30,640 nucleotides of DNA from DASZXJ01 sp035545895 (GTDB lineage: Bacteria; Planctomycetota; Phycisphaerae; Tepidisphaerales; Tepidisphaeraceae). The notes below the pieces were generated by a model. It searched no databases, had not been told where the DNA came from, and saw only the letters and a program-made list of their open reading frames with translations. Position numbers and translations under genes: made by a program. Below are positions 22,322 through 30,447 of this stretch, piece after piece; position 1 is the first letter of the stretch; each line of letters begins with the position of its first letter. The stretch lies in NCBI GenBank assembly GCA_035545895.1, contig DASZXJ010000136.1:1-30640 (forward strand). The letters are read 5' to 3'.

Positions 22322-23692
22322 ATGGCACGTATCCTAATCGTCGATGACCAGGACATGATACGCGATTCGCTGGCGACGACGCTGGCGCGCGAGGGGCACG
22401 AAGTAACAGCCGCCAATGACGGGCCTGCGGCCATCACTCGGCTGGAGGCAGGCCGATTCGATCTGCTCATCACCGACCTCAAGATGCCCAAGATGACCGG
22501 CATCGAACTGCTCGCCGAAGCCAGGCGGCTGCGACCAGACATGCCCGTGGTCATGATGACTGCTTTTGCGACCGTCCAGACCGCCGTCGAAGCAATGCAT
22601 GCCGGGGCATATCACTACATTCAAAAGCCATTTGACGCGGACGAAGTAAAAATCCTGGTCGATCGCGCTTTGGAACACAGCCGGCTTCGCCTGGAAAATC
22701 AGGCGCTGCGCAGCATGGCCGACATCGGCCAGCCCAAGCCGCTGGTTGGCTCGAGTGCGGTCATGCAGGAAGTCCGCAAGCGCATCGAACTGGTCGCCAA
22801 GAGCAATGCGACCGTCTTGGTTCGCGGTGAAAGCGGCACGGGCAAGGAAGTGGTCGCCCGCGCGATTCACATCGCCAGCGAGCGCCGCGATCGGCCAATG
22901 CTCGCAGTCAATTGCGCTGCACTGTCCGAAAATCTGCTCGAATCCGAATTGTTCGGCCATGAAAAGGGATCGTTCACTGGTGCTGATCGAATGCGACGAG
23001 GCCGCTTTGAACTGGCCGACGGTGGCACGCTTTTGCTCGACGAAATCAGCGAAATCGCGCCGGGTTTGCAGGCCAAGCTGCTGCGAGTGTTGCAGGAAAG
23101 CCAATTTGAGCGCGTCGGCAGTTCGCTTACCCAGCAGGTCGATGTGCGCGTGATTGCCACGACAAATCGCAATCTTGAAGAAGCCGTGGCAGCGGGAAAG
23201 TTCCGGCAGGACCTCTACTATCGCTTAAACGTCGTGCCGATTGAATTGCCTTCACTTCGCAATCGTGTTGAAGACATTCTGGAATTGACGCGGCACTTCC
23301 TGCACCTGGTTGCCAAGCGCGATAAGGATTCCTTCCGGCATATCGAGCCCGAAGCCATTCGCGTATTGCAGCGTTATCATTGGCCGGGCAATGTGCGCGA
23401 ATTGCAAAATATTGTCGAGCGCGCGGTCGTTCTGGAAAATTCGCCAGGCGTGATCCGCGCCGAGACGATTGAGCCGTGGCTGCAGGCGCGGGATACGACT
23501 GCCGCGGCGGCTCAAAGTTTCGCGGGCCGGCCGCTGGCGGATGTTGAAAAGCACGTCATTCTCAGCACGCTTGCACAGTTTCATGGCCATCGAATCAAAA
23601 CCGCGACCGCGCTGGGCATCGGCGTGCGAACGCTTGGCATGAAATTGAAACGTTGGAAAGAGACCGGAGAATTCGTCGAAACCGGCGCATAA
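22322..23692 (+). CDS. NtrC-family sigma-54-dependent response regulator (FlgR/FleR-like)
   Basis: 456 residues in three domains. Receiver (1-120) with phospho-acceptor Asp52 in ITDLKMP, Thr80 and Lys102. AAA+ domain (about 140-370) with Walker A GESGTGKE (169-176), sigma-54 contact loop GSFTGA (216-221; the more usual GAFTGA has Ala at the second place), Walker B LLLDE (237-241), and HWPGNVRELQN. Fis-type helix-turn-helix at the C-terminus (about 415-448, GHRIKTATALGIGVRTLGMKL). It should activate sigma-54 promoters of flagellar genes when phosphorylated by the upstream kinase. It is separated from that kinase by a repeat, and it precedes flgB by 110 bases. ATG at 22322 has no ribosome site. 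Confidence 0.95.
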   Translation: MARILIVDDQDMIRDSLATTLAREGHEVTAANDGPAAITRLEAGRFDLLITDLKMPKMTGIELLAEARRLRPDMPVVMMTAFATVQTAVEAMHAGAYHYIQKPFDADEVKILVDRALEHSRLRLENQALRSMADIGQPKPLVGSSAVMQEVRKRIELVAKSNATVLVRGESGTGKEVVARAIHIASERRDRPMLAVNCAALSENLLESELFGHEKGSFTGADRMRRGRFELADGGTLLLDEISEIAPGLQAKLLRVLQESQFERVGSSLTQQVDVRVIATTNRNLEEAVAAGKFRQDLYYRLNVVPIELPSLRNRVEDILELTRHFLHLVAKRDKDSFRHIEPEAIRVLQRYHWPGNVRELQNIVERAVVLENSPGVIRAETIEPWLQARDTTAAAAQSFAGRPLADVEKHVILSTLAQFHGHRIKTATALGIGVRTLGMKLKRWKETGEFVETGA

Positions 23693-23802
23693 TCTGCGCG
23701 GATGCGCAAGTATTGCCGCATGTAGAGGTGCTGTTGAACAAAGAGTTGCCGTACGTAAAACAAACGAATCGACGGCACGGCATTTGATAGGGAGTGTTCC
23801 CA

Positions 23803-24204
23803 GTGTTTATCGAAAGACTGCTGAATCAAGGCAGCATGCCGCTGATCGAGCAGGCTGTTCGCTTCTCAGCGGCGCGCCAGAAGCTGTTGGCCGAGGATGT
23901 GGCCAACGTCGATACACCGGGATTCGCGCAAAAGGATTTGTCGGTTGACCAGTTTCAAAAGCGTCTGCAGGAACGGATTCAAGCACGGAACGAAGGTCCG
24001 CCGGGTGAAACACGTTTTGACGATGTGACCGGCGACCTGGACAGTCCGGTGCACAACATCTTGTTTCACGACCGGAATAACCGGTCGATCGAGCAACTGA
24101 TGGCCGACGGTTCGAAGAACGCGATGTTTCACAACATGATGATCGAAATCCTGCGAAAGCAGGTTGGAACGATCGAATCAGCCTTGAAAGAACGGGTCGC
24201 TTAG
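23803..24204 (+). CDS. flgB: Flagellar basal-body rod protein FlgB
   Basis: Proximal rod subunit, exported through the flagellar type III apparatus and assembled on the MS ring with FlgC, FlgF and FliE. 133 residues, normal length. The family N-terminus is clear: helical segment followed by LAEDVANVDTPGFAQKDL (the rod/hook ANVxTPGF signature), and the C-terminus NMMIEILRKQVGTIESAL forms the second helix. The start is GTG at 23803, with GGGAG eight bases upstream; a GTG at 23794 overlaps that ribosome site and is less likely. First gene of the structural run flgB-flgC-fliE-fliF-fliG-fliH-fliI-fliJ. Confidence 0.95.
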   Translation: MFIERLLNQGSMPLIEQAVRFSAARQKLLAEDVANVDTPGFAQKDLSVDQFQKRLQERIQARNEGPPGETRFDDVTGDLDSPVHNILFHDRNNRSIEQLMADGSKNAMFHNMMIEILRKQVGTIESALKERVA

Positions 24205-24212
24205 TTGTTTTG

Positions 24213-24229
24213 TCACGGCGGAGCCGTGA
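24213..24229. repeat. Hairpin between flgB and flgC
   Basis: TCACGGC (24213-24219), loop GGA, GCCGTGA (24223-24229): a perfect 7-base-pair stem with no T-run, 8 bases after the flgB stop. The ribosome site of flgC (AGGGAGAGG) follows at 24239-24247. Confidence 0.8.
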
Positions 24230-24253
24230 TGTCGTTTGCAGGGAGAGGCAGCC

Positions 24254-24658
24254 ATGTTTGATGCTTTGGATATTCCAGCCAGTGCGCTACTTGCGCAGCG
24301 AGCGCGGATGGACACCATCAGCGCCAATGTTGCCAACAGCAATACGCTACGCGGTCCAGATGGCGAAAAATCACCTTACCGCCGGCGTTTTGTCGTGTTT
24401 GCCGCGGGAAGAGCAGATGATGCAAGCCTTCCGGGCGTGCACCTTCAATCGGTGGAAATCGATCAATCGCCCTTGCGGCAGGTCTACGATCCCGGCCATC
24501 CCGATGCCGACAAGGACGGCTATGTCAAATATCCAAACGTTGATCTCGCGGTCGAGCAGGTCAACATGATCGAGGCATCGCGAGCGTATGAAGCCAACGT
24601 CACGATGATGGACACGCTCAAGGCGATGATCAATTCGACGTTGCGTTTGATTGCGTGA
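24254..24658 (+). CDS. flgC: Flagellar basal-body rod protein FlgC
   Basis: Proximal rod subunit acting with FlgB. 134 residues. N-terminal SALLAQRARMDTISANVANSNT carries the rod/hook signature; C-terminal PNVDLAVEQVNMIEASRAYEANVTMMDTLK is the strongly conserved FlgC/FlgG-type tail. The ATG at 24254 follows AGGGAGAGG with good spacing; the ATG at 24236 would lie within the ribosome-site region. The hairpin at 24213 lies between it and flgB. Confidence 0.96.
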   Translation: MFDALDIPASALLAQRARMDTISANVANSNTLRGPDGEKSPYRRRFVVFAAGRADDASLPGVHLQSVEIDQSPLRQVYDPGHPDADKDGYVKYPNVDLAVEQVNMIEASRAYEANVTMMDTLKAMINSTLRLIA

Positions 24659-24714
24659 TGGAATGAAATTCTTGGTACGTATAAATAACTATTGAAAATC
24701 ATAGATAGACAACA

Positions 24715-25026
24715 ATGATTGCGGGAGTTAACACCAATTTGAGTTTAGGCAAAGTCGCGGGCGGCGGAGTTTCGCCCGGACAATCGTCCGCCGGAGGCGC
24801 GGGCACGTCGAGTTTCTCCGACGTGTTAAAAAACAGCATCGACGACGTGTCGCGCCTGCAACAGGATGCCAGCAAAGCTGTGGAAGACCTTGCATCGGGA
24901 AAAAGTCAGGATGTCACCGGCGTGATGATGGCGATGGAGAAATCAGATCTGGCGTTCAAGACGCTTCTGGCCATTCGGGCCAAGCTCATGGACGCTTATG
25001 ATGAAATTAAGAATATGCCGTTGTAG
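24715..25026 (+). CDS. fliE: Flagellar MS ring-rod junction protein FliE
   Basis: Joins the MS ring (FliF) to the rod and is needed early for export gate opening. 103 residues, usual length. A glycine/serine-rich N-terminus is followed by SSFSDVLKNSIDDVSRLQQDA and the family core VTGVMMAMEKSDLAFKTLLAIRAKLMDAYDEIKNMPL (read across residues 67-103), closely matching FliE C-termini. The ATG at 24715 lacks an obvious ribosome site and sits after an AT-rich 56-base spacer. Confidence 0.95.
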   Translation: MIAGVNTNLSLGKVAGGGVSPGQSSAGGAGTSSFSDVLKNSIDDVSRLQQDASKAVEDLASGKSQDVTGVMMAMEKSDLAFKTLLAIRAKLMDAYDEIKNMPL

Positions 25027-25050
25027 AACTGTTGCCGGCTGCTTGATGTC

Positions 25051-25076
25051 TTTCGTTTGAATGGATTCGAACGAAA
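25051..25076. repeat. 12-base-pair hairpin between fliE and fliF
   Basis: TTTCGTTTGAAT (25051-25062), GG, ATTCGAACGAAA (25065-25076). In RNA every position pairs, with one G-U wobble, closing on a four-base loop after opening the top pair. No T-run follows, so it is not a standard terminator. It lies 24 bases after the fliE stop and 53 before the fliF start. Confidence 0.85.
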
Positions 25077-25129
25077 AGCGTAAACAAAGCATCTGGTGAA
25101 TTCCCATACAGGCCATGGAGGGCCGGGTT

Positions 25130-26764
25130 ATGGACACGTTAAAAGCGCAATGGCTGCGAATTCAGCAGCAGCTCAGCGGATTGACCGCCAGCCAGAAGAT
25201 GCTCACCGCATCTTTGGTTGCAATCATGGTCATGACGGTTCTGTGGTGGGCCCGGTTTGCCGGCACCGCGGAAATGACTCCTCTTCTCGATCAATCACTT
25301 CCCCCCGCAGACGTGGGGCAGGTGCAGTCGGCGCTGCTGTCGCATGGAATTAATTCAACGATTGTCGGCGATCGAATCATGGTCCCGACTGACCGCCGGT
25401 TTGAAGCCCTCGCGACACTCGCCTACAACAACGGCTTGCCTTCAAATCTTTACGCTGCCTGGGATGAAATGGTCAAACAAATGAGTCCATGGGACTCAAC
25501 CAGCAAGACCGCATCGCTGCAAATCCACATGAAAGAGCGTCTGCTTGGCGACATGCTGGCGACCTTGCCGGGAGTCAAACGCGCAATCGTTACTGTCAAT
25601 GCGACCAATGAGCGCCGCGTCGGTGGTTCGATCGAGCCGAGCGCATCGGTATTGATCGCCAGCAACGGCGATATCAATTCTTCAAAATTGGTGACGGCAG
25701 CGGCCGCGACGGTTTCCAGCGCCATCGCGGGCTTGACGCGTTCACACGTATCGGTGGTGATCGACGGCGCTTCCTACCAGGGCAAAGACCCCAATTCCGA
25801 TTTTGTGGGCGGCGATATTCACGAGGAATTGCACGGTCAGGAAAAGCAAAAATCTGAAACCATCCGCGGCATGCTTCCGCCGGGCAGTCTGGTGGCTGTG
25901 GCGATGAAGATGGAAATATCCAGCAAGACTTCGACGCATACGTCGTACAATCCCAACGAATCTCTAATCAAAGAGCAGGATATCGACACGGAGAACCAGG
26001 AGAACAATCAAACTCCTGCAGCGCCGGCGGCGGAGCCGGGCGTGGCATCCAATAGCGGGTTATCGCTGAACTCCGGCCCAACCGCGCAAGCCAGCCAGAC
26101 GAACACCACTGAGAAAAACCGCACCAAAATGTTCATCGGCGCGGGCAAAACTGATGAAACCATCGTGACTCCAGGTGGATCAGCCACCGTGATTTCCGCG
26201 GCAGTTCGAATTCCTCGCAGCTATTTCGTTCGCGAACTGAAGTCTCAGGACGCTAGCGGCAAGGAGCCTGACGAAGCCGCGATCCAGGCTCAGGTTGCCA
26301 AGGAATTGCCCAGTTTCCGCTCGACCGTGCGAATGACCGCGGGCATGCCTTCGGATGAGAATCTTTCGATCGACACCTATTACGATTCGGATGGTCAGGC
26401 CATGGCAAGTGTCACCGAAGCCGCCAGTGCTTCAGGCATGAGCGCGATGGTCGGCGGCCATGCCAAGGAGGTGGCGCTGGGCGTTCTCGCGATTATCAGT
26501 TTGTTCATGGTTTCAATGATCGTCAAGAAGAGCTCGCCGGCGCCGGCCATCGCTGTGGAAGCACCGGTCCGCGAAACGCCGCATCTCGCGGGCCTGGAAG
26601 ACGTGGCAGGCATTGCCGCTGACAACAGTTCTACACTCGATGCCATGGAAGTGGATGATGATTCCGTGAAATCGCAGCAGATGGTGGAACAGGTCTCAAC
26701 GATGGTCAAGGAAAACCCTGATGCTGCTGCGAATTTGGTCAAACGGTGGCTCAATCGAACCTAA
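25130..26764 (+). CDS. fliF: Flagellar MS-ring protein FliF
   Basis: Forms the inner-membrane MS ring, the platform for the rod, export gate and C-ring. 544 residues with first transmembrane helix about 24-43 and second about 446-466, flanking the large periplasmic ring-building region. TPLLDQSLPPADVGQVQSAL, LLGDMLATLPGVKRAIVTVN and SASVLIA are the recognisable ring-building-motif segments. The cytoplasmic tail ends in VSTMVKENPDAAANLVKRWLN, the FliG-binding helix. A low-complexity Ala/Asn/Gln/Thr stretch (about 285-340) lies in the middle loop. The ATG at 25130 follows GGAGGG with a spacing of eight; the ATG at 25115 overlaps that ribosome site. FliG follows after 74 bases. Confidence 0.95.
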   Translation: MDTLKAQWLRIQQQLSGLTASQKMLTASLVAIMVMTVLWWARFAGTAEMTPLLDQSLPPADVGQVQSALLSHGINSTIVGDRIMVPTDRRFEALATLAYNNGLPSNLYAAWDEMVKQMSPWDSTSKTASLQIHMKERLLGDMLATLPGVKRAIVTVNATNERRVGGSIEPSASVLIASNGDINSSKLVTAAAATVSSAIAGLTRSHVSVVIDGASYQGKDPNSDFVGGDIHEELHGQEKQKSETIRGMLPPGSLVAVAMKMEISSKTSTHTSYNPNESLIKEQDIDTENQENNQTPAAPAAEPGVASNSGLSLNSGPTAQASQTNTTEKNRTKMFIGAGKTDETIVTPGGSATVISAAVRIPRSYFVRELKSQDASGKEPDEAAIQAQVAKELPSFRSTVRMTAGMPSDENLSIDTYYDSDGQAMASVTEAASASGMSAMVGGHAKEVALGVLAIISLFMVSMIVKKSSPAPAIAVEAPVRETPHLAGLEDVAGIAADNSSTLDAMEVDDDSVKSQQMVEQVSTMVKENPDAAANLVKRWLNRT

Positions 26765-26838
26765 AGGAGCGATGATCGATCAACGCTGAACCGCAGTATT
26801 TGCCCGCGTAATTCAGTTTGAAAAATCGTCTGGTTGCC

Positions 26839-27843
26839 ATGGCGGATATCAACGGAGTGCGAAAGTCGGCAATTCTTCTGCTCACCCTGGACCAGGACCA
26901 GGCCGCGGAGATTCTCAAACGCCTGCCTCCCGAAGCGGTGGAGGAGGTCAGTCGCGAAATTGCCTCGCTCGGCGAAATCTCAGTGGAGCAGCGCAAGGAA
27001 GTGTTCGGGGAATTCTATTCGGTCGCGCTTGCCCATTCCTATATCAACGAGGGCGGGCTCGATTACGCCAAGGCGCTGCTGAAGAAATCGCTGGACGACA
27101 AGGAAGCCGATCGAGTCATCAAATCGGTCACCCAGCAGGTTCAAACGACGCCGTTTTCATTCCTTCAAAAGGCCGAATCCGAAAACTTGTTGACGTTCAT
27201 CCAGGACGAACATCCTCAGACCATCGCATTGATACTGGCGCATCTTCCGCCGACCAAGGCATCTGAAATCCTTGTTGGATTGCCCAGCCAAAAGCAGGTG
27301 GAAGTCGTCAAACGAATTGCCAATATGGAACAAACCAATCCGGAAGTGATTAAGGAGGTCGAACGCGGATTGGAGCATCGTCTCTCGGACATCGTCAGTC
27401 AGACGTTCGAAAAAGCGGGCGGTGTCGATACCGTCGCCGAAATGCTCAACCTGGCCGACCGATCCACGGAAAAGGGGATCATGGAAGGCCTCGAAGCCGA
27501 AGACCCGGATCTGGTGGAACAGATTCGCCGCCTGATGTTCGTCTTCGAAGACATCCTGCTGGTCAACGACAAGGGCATTCAATCGGTGCTCAAGGAGATC
27601 GACAACGAGGTGCTTTCGCTCGCCCTCAAGACCGCCAGCCAGGAACTCAAGGACAAAATCTTCAAGAACATGTCCGAACGTGCCGCCCAGCTTATCGCGG
27701 AGGATATGCAGTACATGGGCCCGGTACGCGTCAGCGACGTCGAGCAGGCGCAGCAGAAGATCGTGGATGTCGTGCGTCGTCTGGAAGACGCCGGCGAAAT
27801 CATCATCGCCGGTCGCGGCGGCGAAAAGGAAATGGTCGTCTAG
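26839..27843 (+). CDS. fliG: Flagellar motor switch protein FliG
   Basis: C-ring protein that binds FliF and interacts with the stator to generate and reverse torque. 334 residues. N-terminal INGVRKSAILLLTLDQDQAAEIL binds FliF; EHPQT (124-128) followed by IALILAHLPP is the conserved middle-domain motif; MFVFEDILLVNDKGIQSVLKEID and MSERAAQLIAEDMQYMGPVRVSDVE form the C-terminal torque domain with its charged helix. The ATG at 26839 matches family N-termini; a TTG at 26818 would add seven residues. No strong ribosome site is evident. Confidence 0.97.
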   Translation: MADINGVRKSAILLLTLDQDQAAEILKRLPPEAVEEVSREIASLGEISVEQRKEVFGEFYSVALAHSYINEGGLDYAKALLKKSLDDKEADRVIKSVTQQVQTTPFSFLQKAESENLLTFIQDEHPQTIALILAHLPPTKASEILVGLPSQKQVEVVKRIANMEQTNPEVIKEVERGLEHRLSDIVSQTFEKAGGVDTVAEMLNLADRSTEKGIMEGLEAEDPDLVEQIRRLMFVFEDILLVNDKGIQSVLKEIDNEVLSLALKTASQELKDKIFKNMSERAAQLIAEDMQYMGPVRVSDVEQAQQKIVDVVRRLEDAGEIIIAGRGGEKEMVV

Positions 27844-27856
27844 AAAGCGTGGCTGA

Positions 27857-28561
27857 ATGGGCGTGATCAAATCCAACAATGCGCCGGCCTCGGTCTCGCC
27901 ATTCTCAATGCGCGACATCGAAACACAGGCGAAAGCGATTCTCCTGCGAGCGCAGCAGCATGTCGATCAAATGATTGCCGCCGCACAGACCGAGGCGGCA
28001 CTGCAAAGGCAAAAAGCGTACGACCTGGGTTTCGCCGCGGGGCGGGAAGACGGCCTGCGCCGTGGGATCGAGGAGGGCAAGGCCGTGGGTACGCAGACGG
28101 CGCTCAACGAGCAAAAACCCAGGCTCGAACAACTCGTCAAAACATTGACTGCTGCCGTGACCGAAATCGATTCGCATCGGGCATGGATGGAATCTTCCGC
28201 TGCTTCGCAGGTTGTTCAATTGGCGGTCGCCATCGCGCGGCGAGTGACAAAGTTGCAAGGATCACTCGATCCAAACGTTCTGACGGAGAATCTCGCCCAG
28301 GCCATGAAATTGGCCGTTCATGCCGCTGACGTGCGCATTGCAATTCATCCAACTCAAAAGCAGTTTCTCAGCGAGAAACTGCCCGCGCTTAAAATGCAAT
28401 GGCCGAAAGTGTCGCACATCGAATTGATTGAAGATGCCGGCCTCGCTCCTGGAGGGTGCAGAATTTTCACTGCGGGCGGCGAAATCGACGCAGACCTCGA
28501 CCGCCAGATCGACCGTGTGGCCTCCGATCTACTGCCCAGTCGCGAAGGAAAGCCCGCGTGA
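27857..28561 (+). CDS. fliH: Flagellar export regulator FliH
   Basis: Binds and regulates the export ATPase FliI and links it to the C-ring and export gate. 234 residues. A helical N-terminal half contains the FliH glycine-repeat pattern (AYDLGFAAGREDGLRRGIEEGKAVG, spread over residues 55-79, glycines about four apart), followed by the V-type stalk-like C-terminal domain (VVQLAVAIARRV; LAPGGCRIFTAGGEIDADLDRQIDRV). It starts 13 bases after fliG and its TGA overlaps the GTG of fliI. Confidence 0.93.
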   Translation: MGVIKSNNAPASVSPFSMRDIETQAKAILLRAQQHVDQMIAAAQTEAALQRQKAYDLGFAAGREDGLRRGIEEGKAVGTQTALNEQKPRLEQLVKTLTAAVTEIDSHRAWMESSAASQVVQLAVAIARRVTKLQGSLDPNVLTENLAQAMKLAVHAADVRIAIHPTQKQFLSEKLPALKMQWPKVSHIELIEDAGLAPGGCRIFTAGGEIDADLDRQIDRVASDLLPSREGKPA

Positions 28562-29937
28562 GCCTGCTCGATGCACAAATCGAAACGGTCGATTCTTCGA
28601 TGCCGTTTGGTGTCGCCGGCAGCGTGCAGTCGGTCAGCGGGCTTACCGTCGAAGCAAGTGAACTGCCTCTTCCCGTCGGATCGTTATGCCGCATCGAAAG
28701 CTTTGGCGGCAAAACAACAATGGCGGAAGTGATCGGCTTTTCCAACGACCGGACACTGCTCATGCCTCTGACTTCAACCGGAGGTGTGGCGCGCGGTGAT
28801 CGAATTCACAACGTAACCGCCTCCCCGCGCATCTGGTGCTCAACACAATTGCTTGGCCGGGTGCTCAATGGCTTTGGCGAGCCTGATGACGGCAAGGGTC
28901 CGTTGTTGTTAAGTGAGTCTCGTCGCATTGATGGCCGGGGCGCTCGACCCATGGATCGGGATAACATTCGCCAGCCTATTTCAACCAGTATCCGTGCGAT
29001 CGACGGCCTGCATTGCTGCGGCCTGGGTCAGCGAATGGGCATCTTCTCCGGCCCAGGCGTGGGCAAAAGCACGCTGATGTCCTGCATCGCCAAGCACACC
29101 AGCGCCGACGTTTCGGTAATCGCGCTGATCGGCGAACGCGGCCGCGAAGTCAAGGAATTTATCGAGCATTCGCTGGGCGAAGAAGGATTAAAGCGGTGCG
29201 TCGTGATCGTCAGCACCGGCAACGACACGCCTTTGCTCAAAGTTCGCGCTGCCAAGGTGGCATGCACGGTTTCGGAATATTTCCGCGACCAGGGAATGAA
29301 TGTACTCCTTCTGATGGATTCGCTAACGCGGCTTGCCCAGGCCCAGCGCCAGATTGGATTGGCCGCCCGTGAACCGCCGGCTACCAAGGGATTTCCGCCC
29401 AGCGTGTTTTCACTTTTGCCGGAAATTCTTGAGCGCGCCGGCAAAATCACAGTCGGGTCGATCACTGGTTTTTATACCGTGCTGGTGGAAGGCGACGACT
29501 TCAACGAACCCATTCCCGACGCCGTCAAAGGTATCAGCGATGGTCACATCTGGCTGAGTCGCGCACTCGCCAATCGCGGCCACTATCCAGCGATGGATGT
29601 GCTGCAAAGCATCAGCCGAGTGCGCGGCGATGTGACTGATGACGCCCACGTGACAGCAGCACGCCGTGTGCTCTCGCTGCTTGGCGCCTATCAGGAAATT
29701 GAAGACCTGGTCAACATCGGCGCTTATGCGTCAGGCGCCAATATCGAATTTGATGTTGCGGTCCAGGCGAGGCCCAGGATCATTCAGTTTCTCCAACAGG
29801 ATTCGCGCACGCCTTGCGACCTGGAAACGGCCAAGAAGCAACTTTTTGAAGTCGTCGCGTGGATCGAACAGATCGAAAAGACCCTGCGAGCCCAAAGCGC
29901 AAAAGCCGCGCCCAAGGCCGCAGCAACTGCGCGATAA
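28558..29937 (+). CDS. fliI: Flagellum-specific ATPase FliI
   Basis: The hexameric ATPase of the flagellar type III export apparatus, paralogous to F1-beta. 459 residues from the GTG at 28558, which overlaps the fliH stop as GTGA. Walker A is GPGVGKST (165-172), Walker B VLLLMDS (about 249-255), and ALIGERGREVKEF and AAREPPATKGFPPSVFSLLPEILERAG (split over the catalytic core) are typical. The N-terminal beta-barrel holds VGSLCRIESFGG and RGDRIHNV. The open frame extends upstream into fliH but that part has no family resemblance. Confidence 0.97.
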   Translation: MSLLDAQIETVDSSMPFGVAGSVQSVSGLTVEASELPLPVGSLCRIESFGGKTTMAEVIGFSNDRTLLMPLTSTGGVARGDRIHNVTASPRIWCSTQLLGRVLNGFGEPDDGKGPLLLSESRRIDGRGARPMDRDNIRQPISTSIRAIDGLHCCGLGQRMGIFSGPGVGKSTLMSCIAKHTSADVSVIALIGERGREVKEFIEHSLGEEGLKRCVVIVSTGNDTPLLKVRAAKVACTVSEYFRDQGMNVLLLMDSLTRLAQAQRQIGLAAREPPATKGFPPSVFSLLPEILERAGKITVGSITGFYTVLVEGDDFNEPIPDAVKGISDGHIWLSRALANRGHYPAMDVLQSISRVRGDVTDDAHVTAARRVLSLLGAYQEIEDLVNIGAYASGANIEFDVAVQARPRIIQFLQQDSRTPCDLETAKKQLFEVVAWIEQIEKTLRAQSAKAAPKAAATAR

Positions 29938-29976
29938 ATGGTTCGCTAAGCTCTGCATCCGCAGTGGAAAAAGCCA

Positions 29977-30447
29977 ATGGGGAAATTTGTTTTCAAGCTC
30001 GAGGGGCTTCTCCGGCAGCGCAAGCATGTTGAGCGGGAGAGGCAACGATTGCTTGCGGAAAAGCAGGTTCAACTCGTCCAATGCGAAAATGAATTGCGCG
30101 AGCTTCAACAGACAATGCAGGCATCGACCGATGAATTGCGGCAAACGCGATTGATTGGCCAATTGGATATGGGCTTTATCACCGCGCATCGGCGTTTTAT
30201 CGGTGCCATGCATCGGCGGGGAATGGCGATGGCGCAGAAAATCGCGTTGGCGCAGCGATCAGTGGATGAAGCGCGAATTCTGCTTGTCGAAGCCGCGCGG
30301 CAGCGCAAAGTCATCGAAAAACTCCGCGAGCAACAATTTCAGCGCTGGCGTGAGAATCAATCCCGCAAGGAACTGGCGGATCTTGATGAAATCGGCATGC
30401 AGCTTGCATACCAGAATCTGGCGGAACCCTCGGAGTCGGCTGAATGA
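29977..30447 (+). CDS. fliJ: Flagellar export chaperone FliJ
   Basis: 156-residue coiled-coil protein, the stalk-like partner of FliI that escorts chaperones and promotes ATPase assembly. FVFKLEGLLRQRKHVERERQ at the N-terminus is the standard FliJ opening, and the rest is highly charged helix (LRELQQTMQASTDEL; AARQRKVIEKLREQQFQRWR). It lies 39 bases after fliI and overlaps the next start as ATGA. Confidence 0.93.
   Translation: MGKFVFKLEGLLRQRKHVERERQRLLAEKQVQLVQCENELRELQQTMQASTDELRQTRLIGQLDMGFITAHRRFIGAMHRRGMAMAQKIALAQRSVDEARILLVEAARQRKVIEKLREQQFQRWRENQSRKELADLDEIGMQLAYQNLAEPSESAE

Noticed and set aside
23733..23788. Possible sigma-54 promoters before flgB (TTGAAC-N6-TTGCC ending at 23750, and GGCACGGCATTTGA at 23774).
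   Set aside because: The first has GA instead of GG at -24, the second GA instead of GC at -12 and would start transcription after the ribosome site. Neither keeps both invariant dinucleotides, so I do not call a promoter although the upstream regulator makes one likely somewhere.
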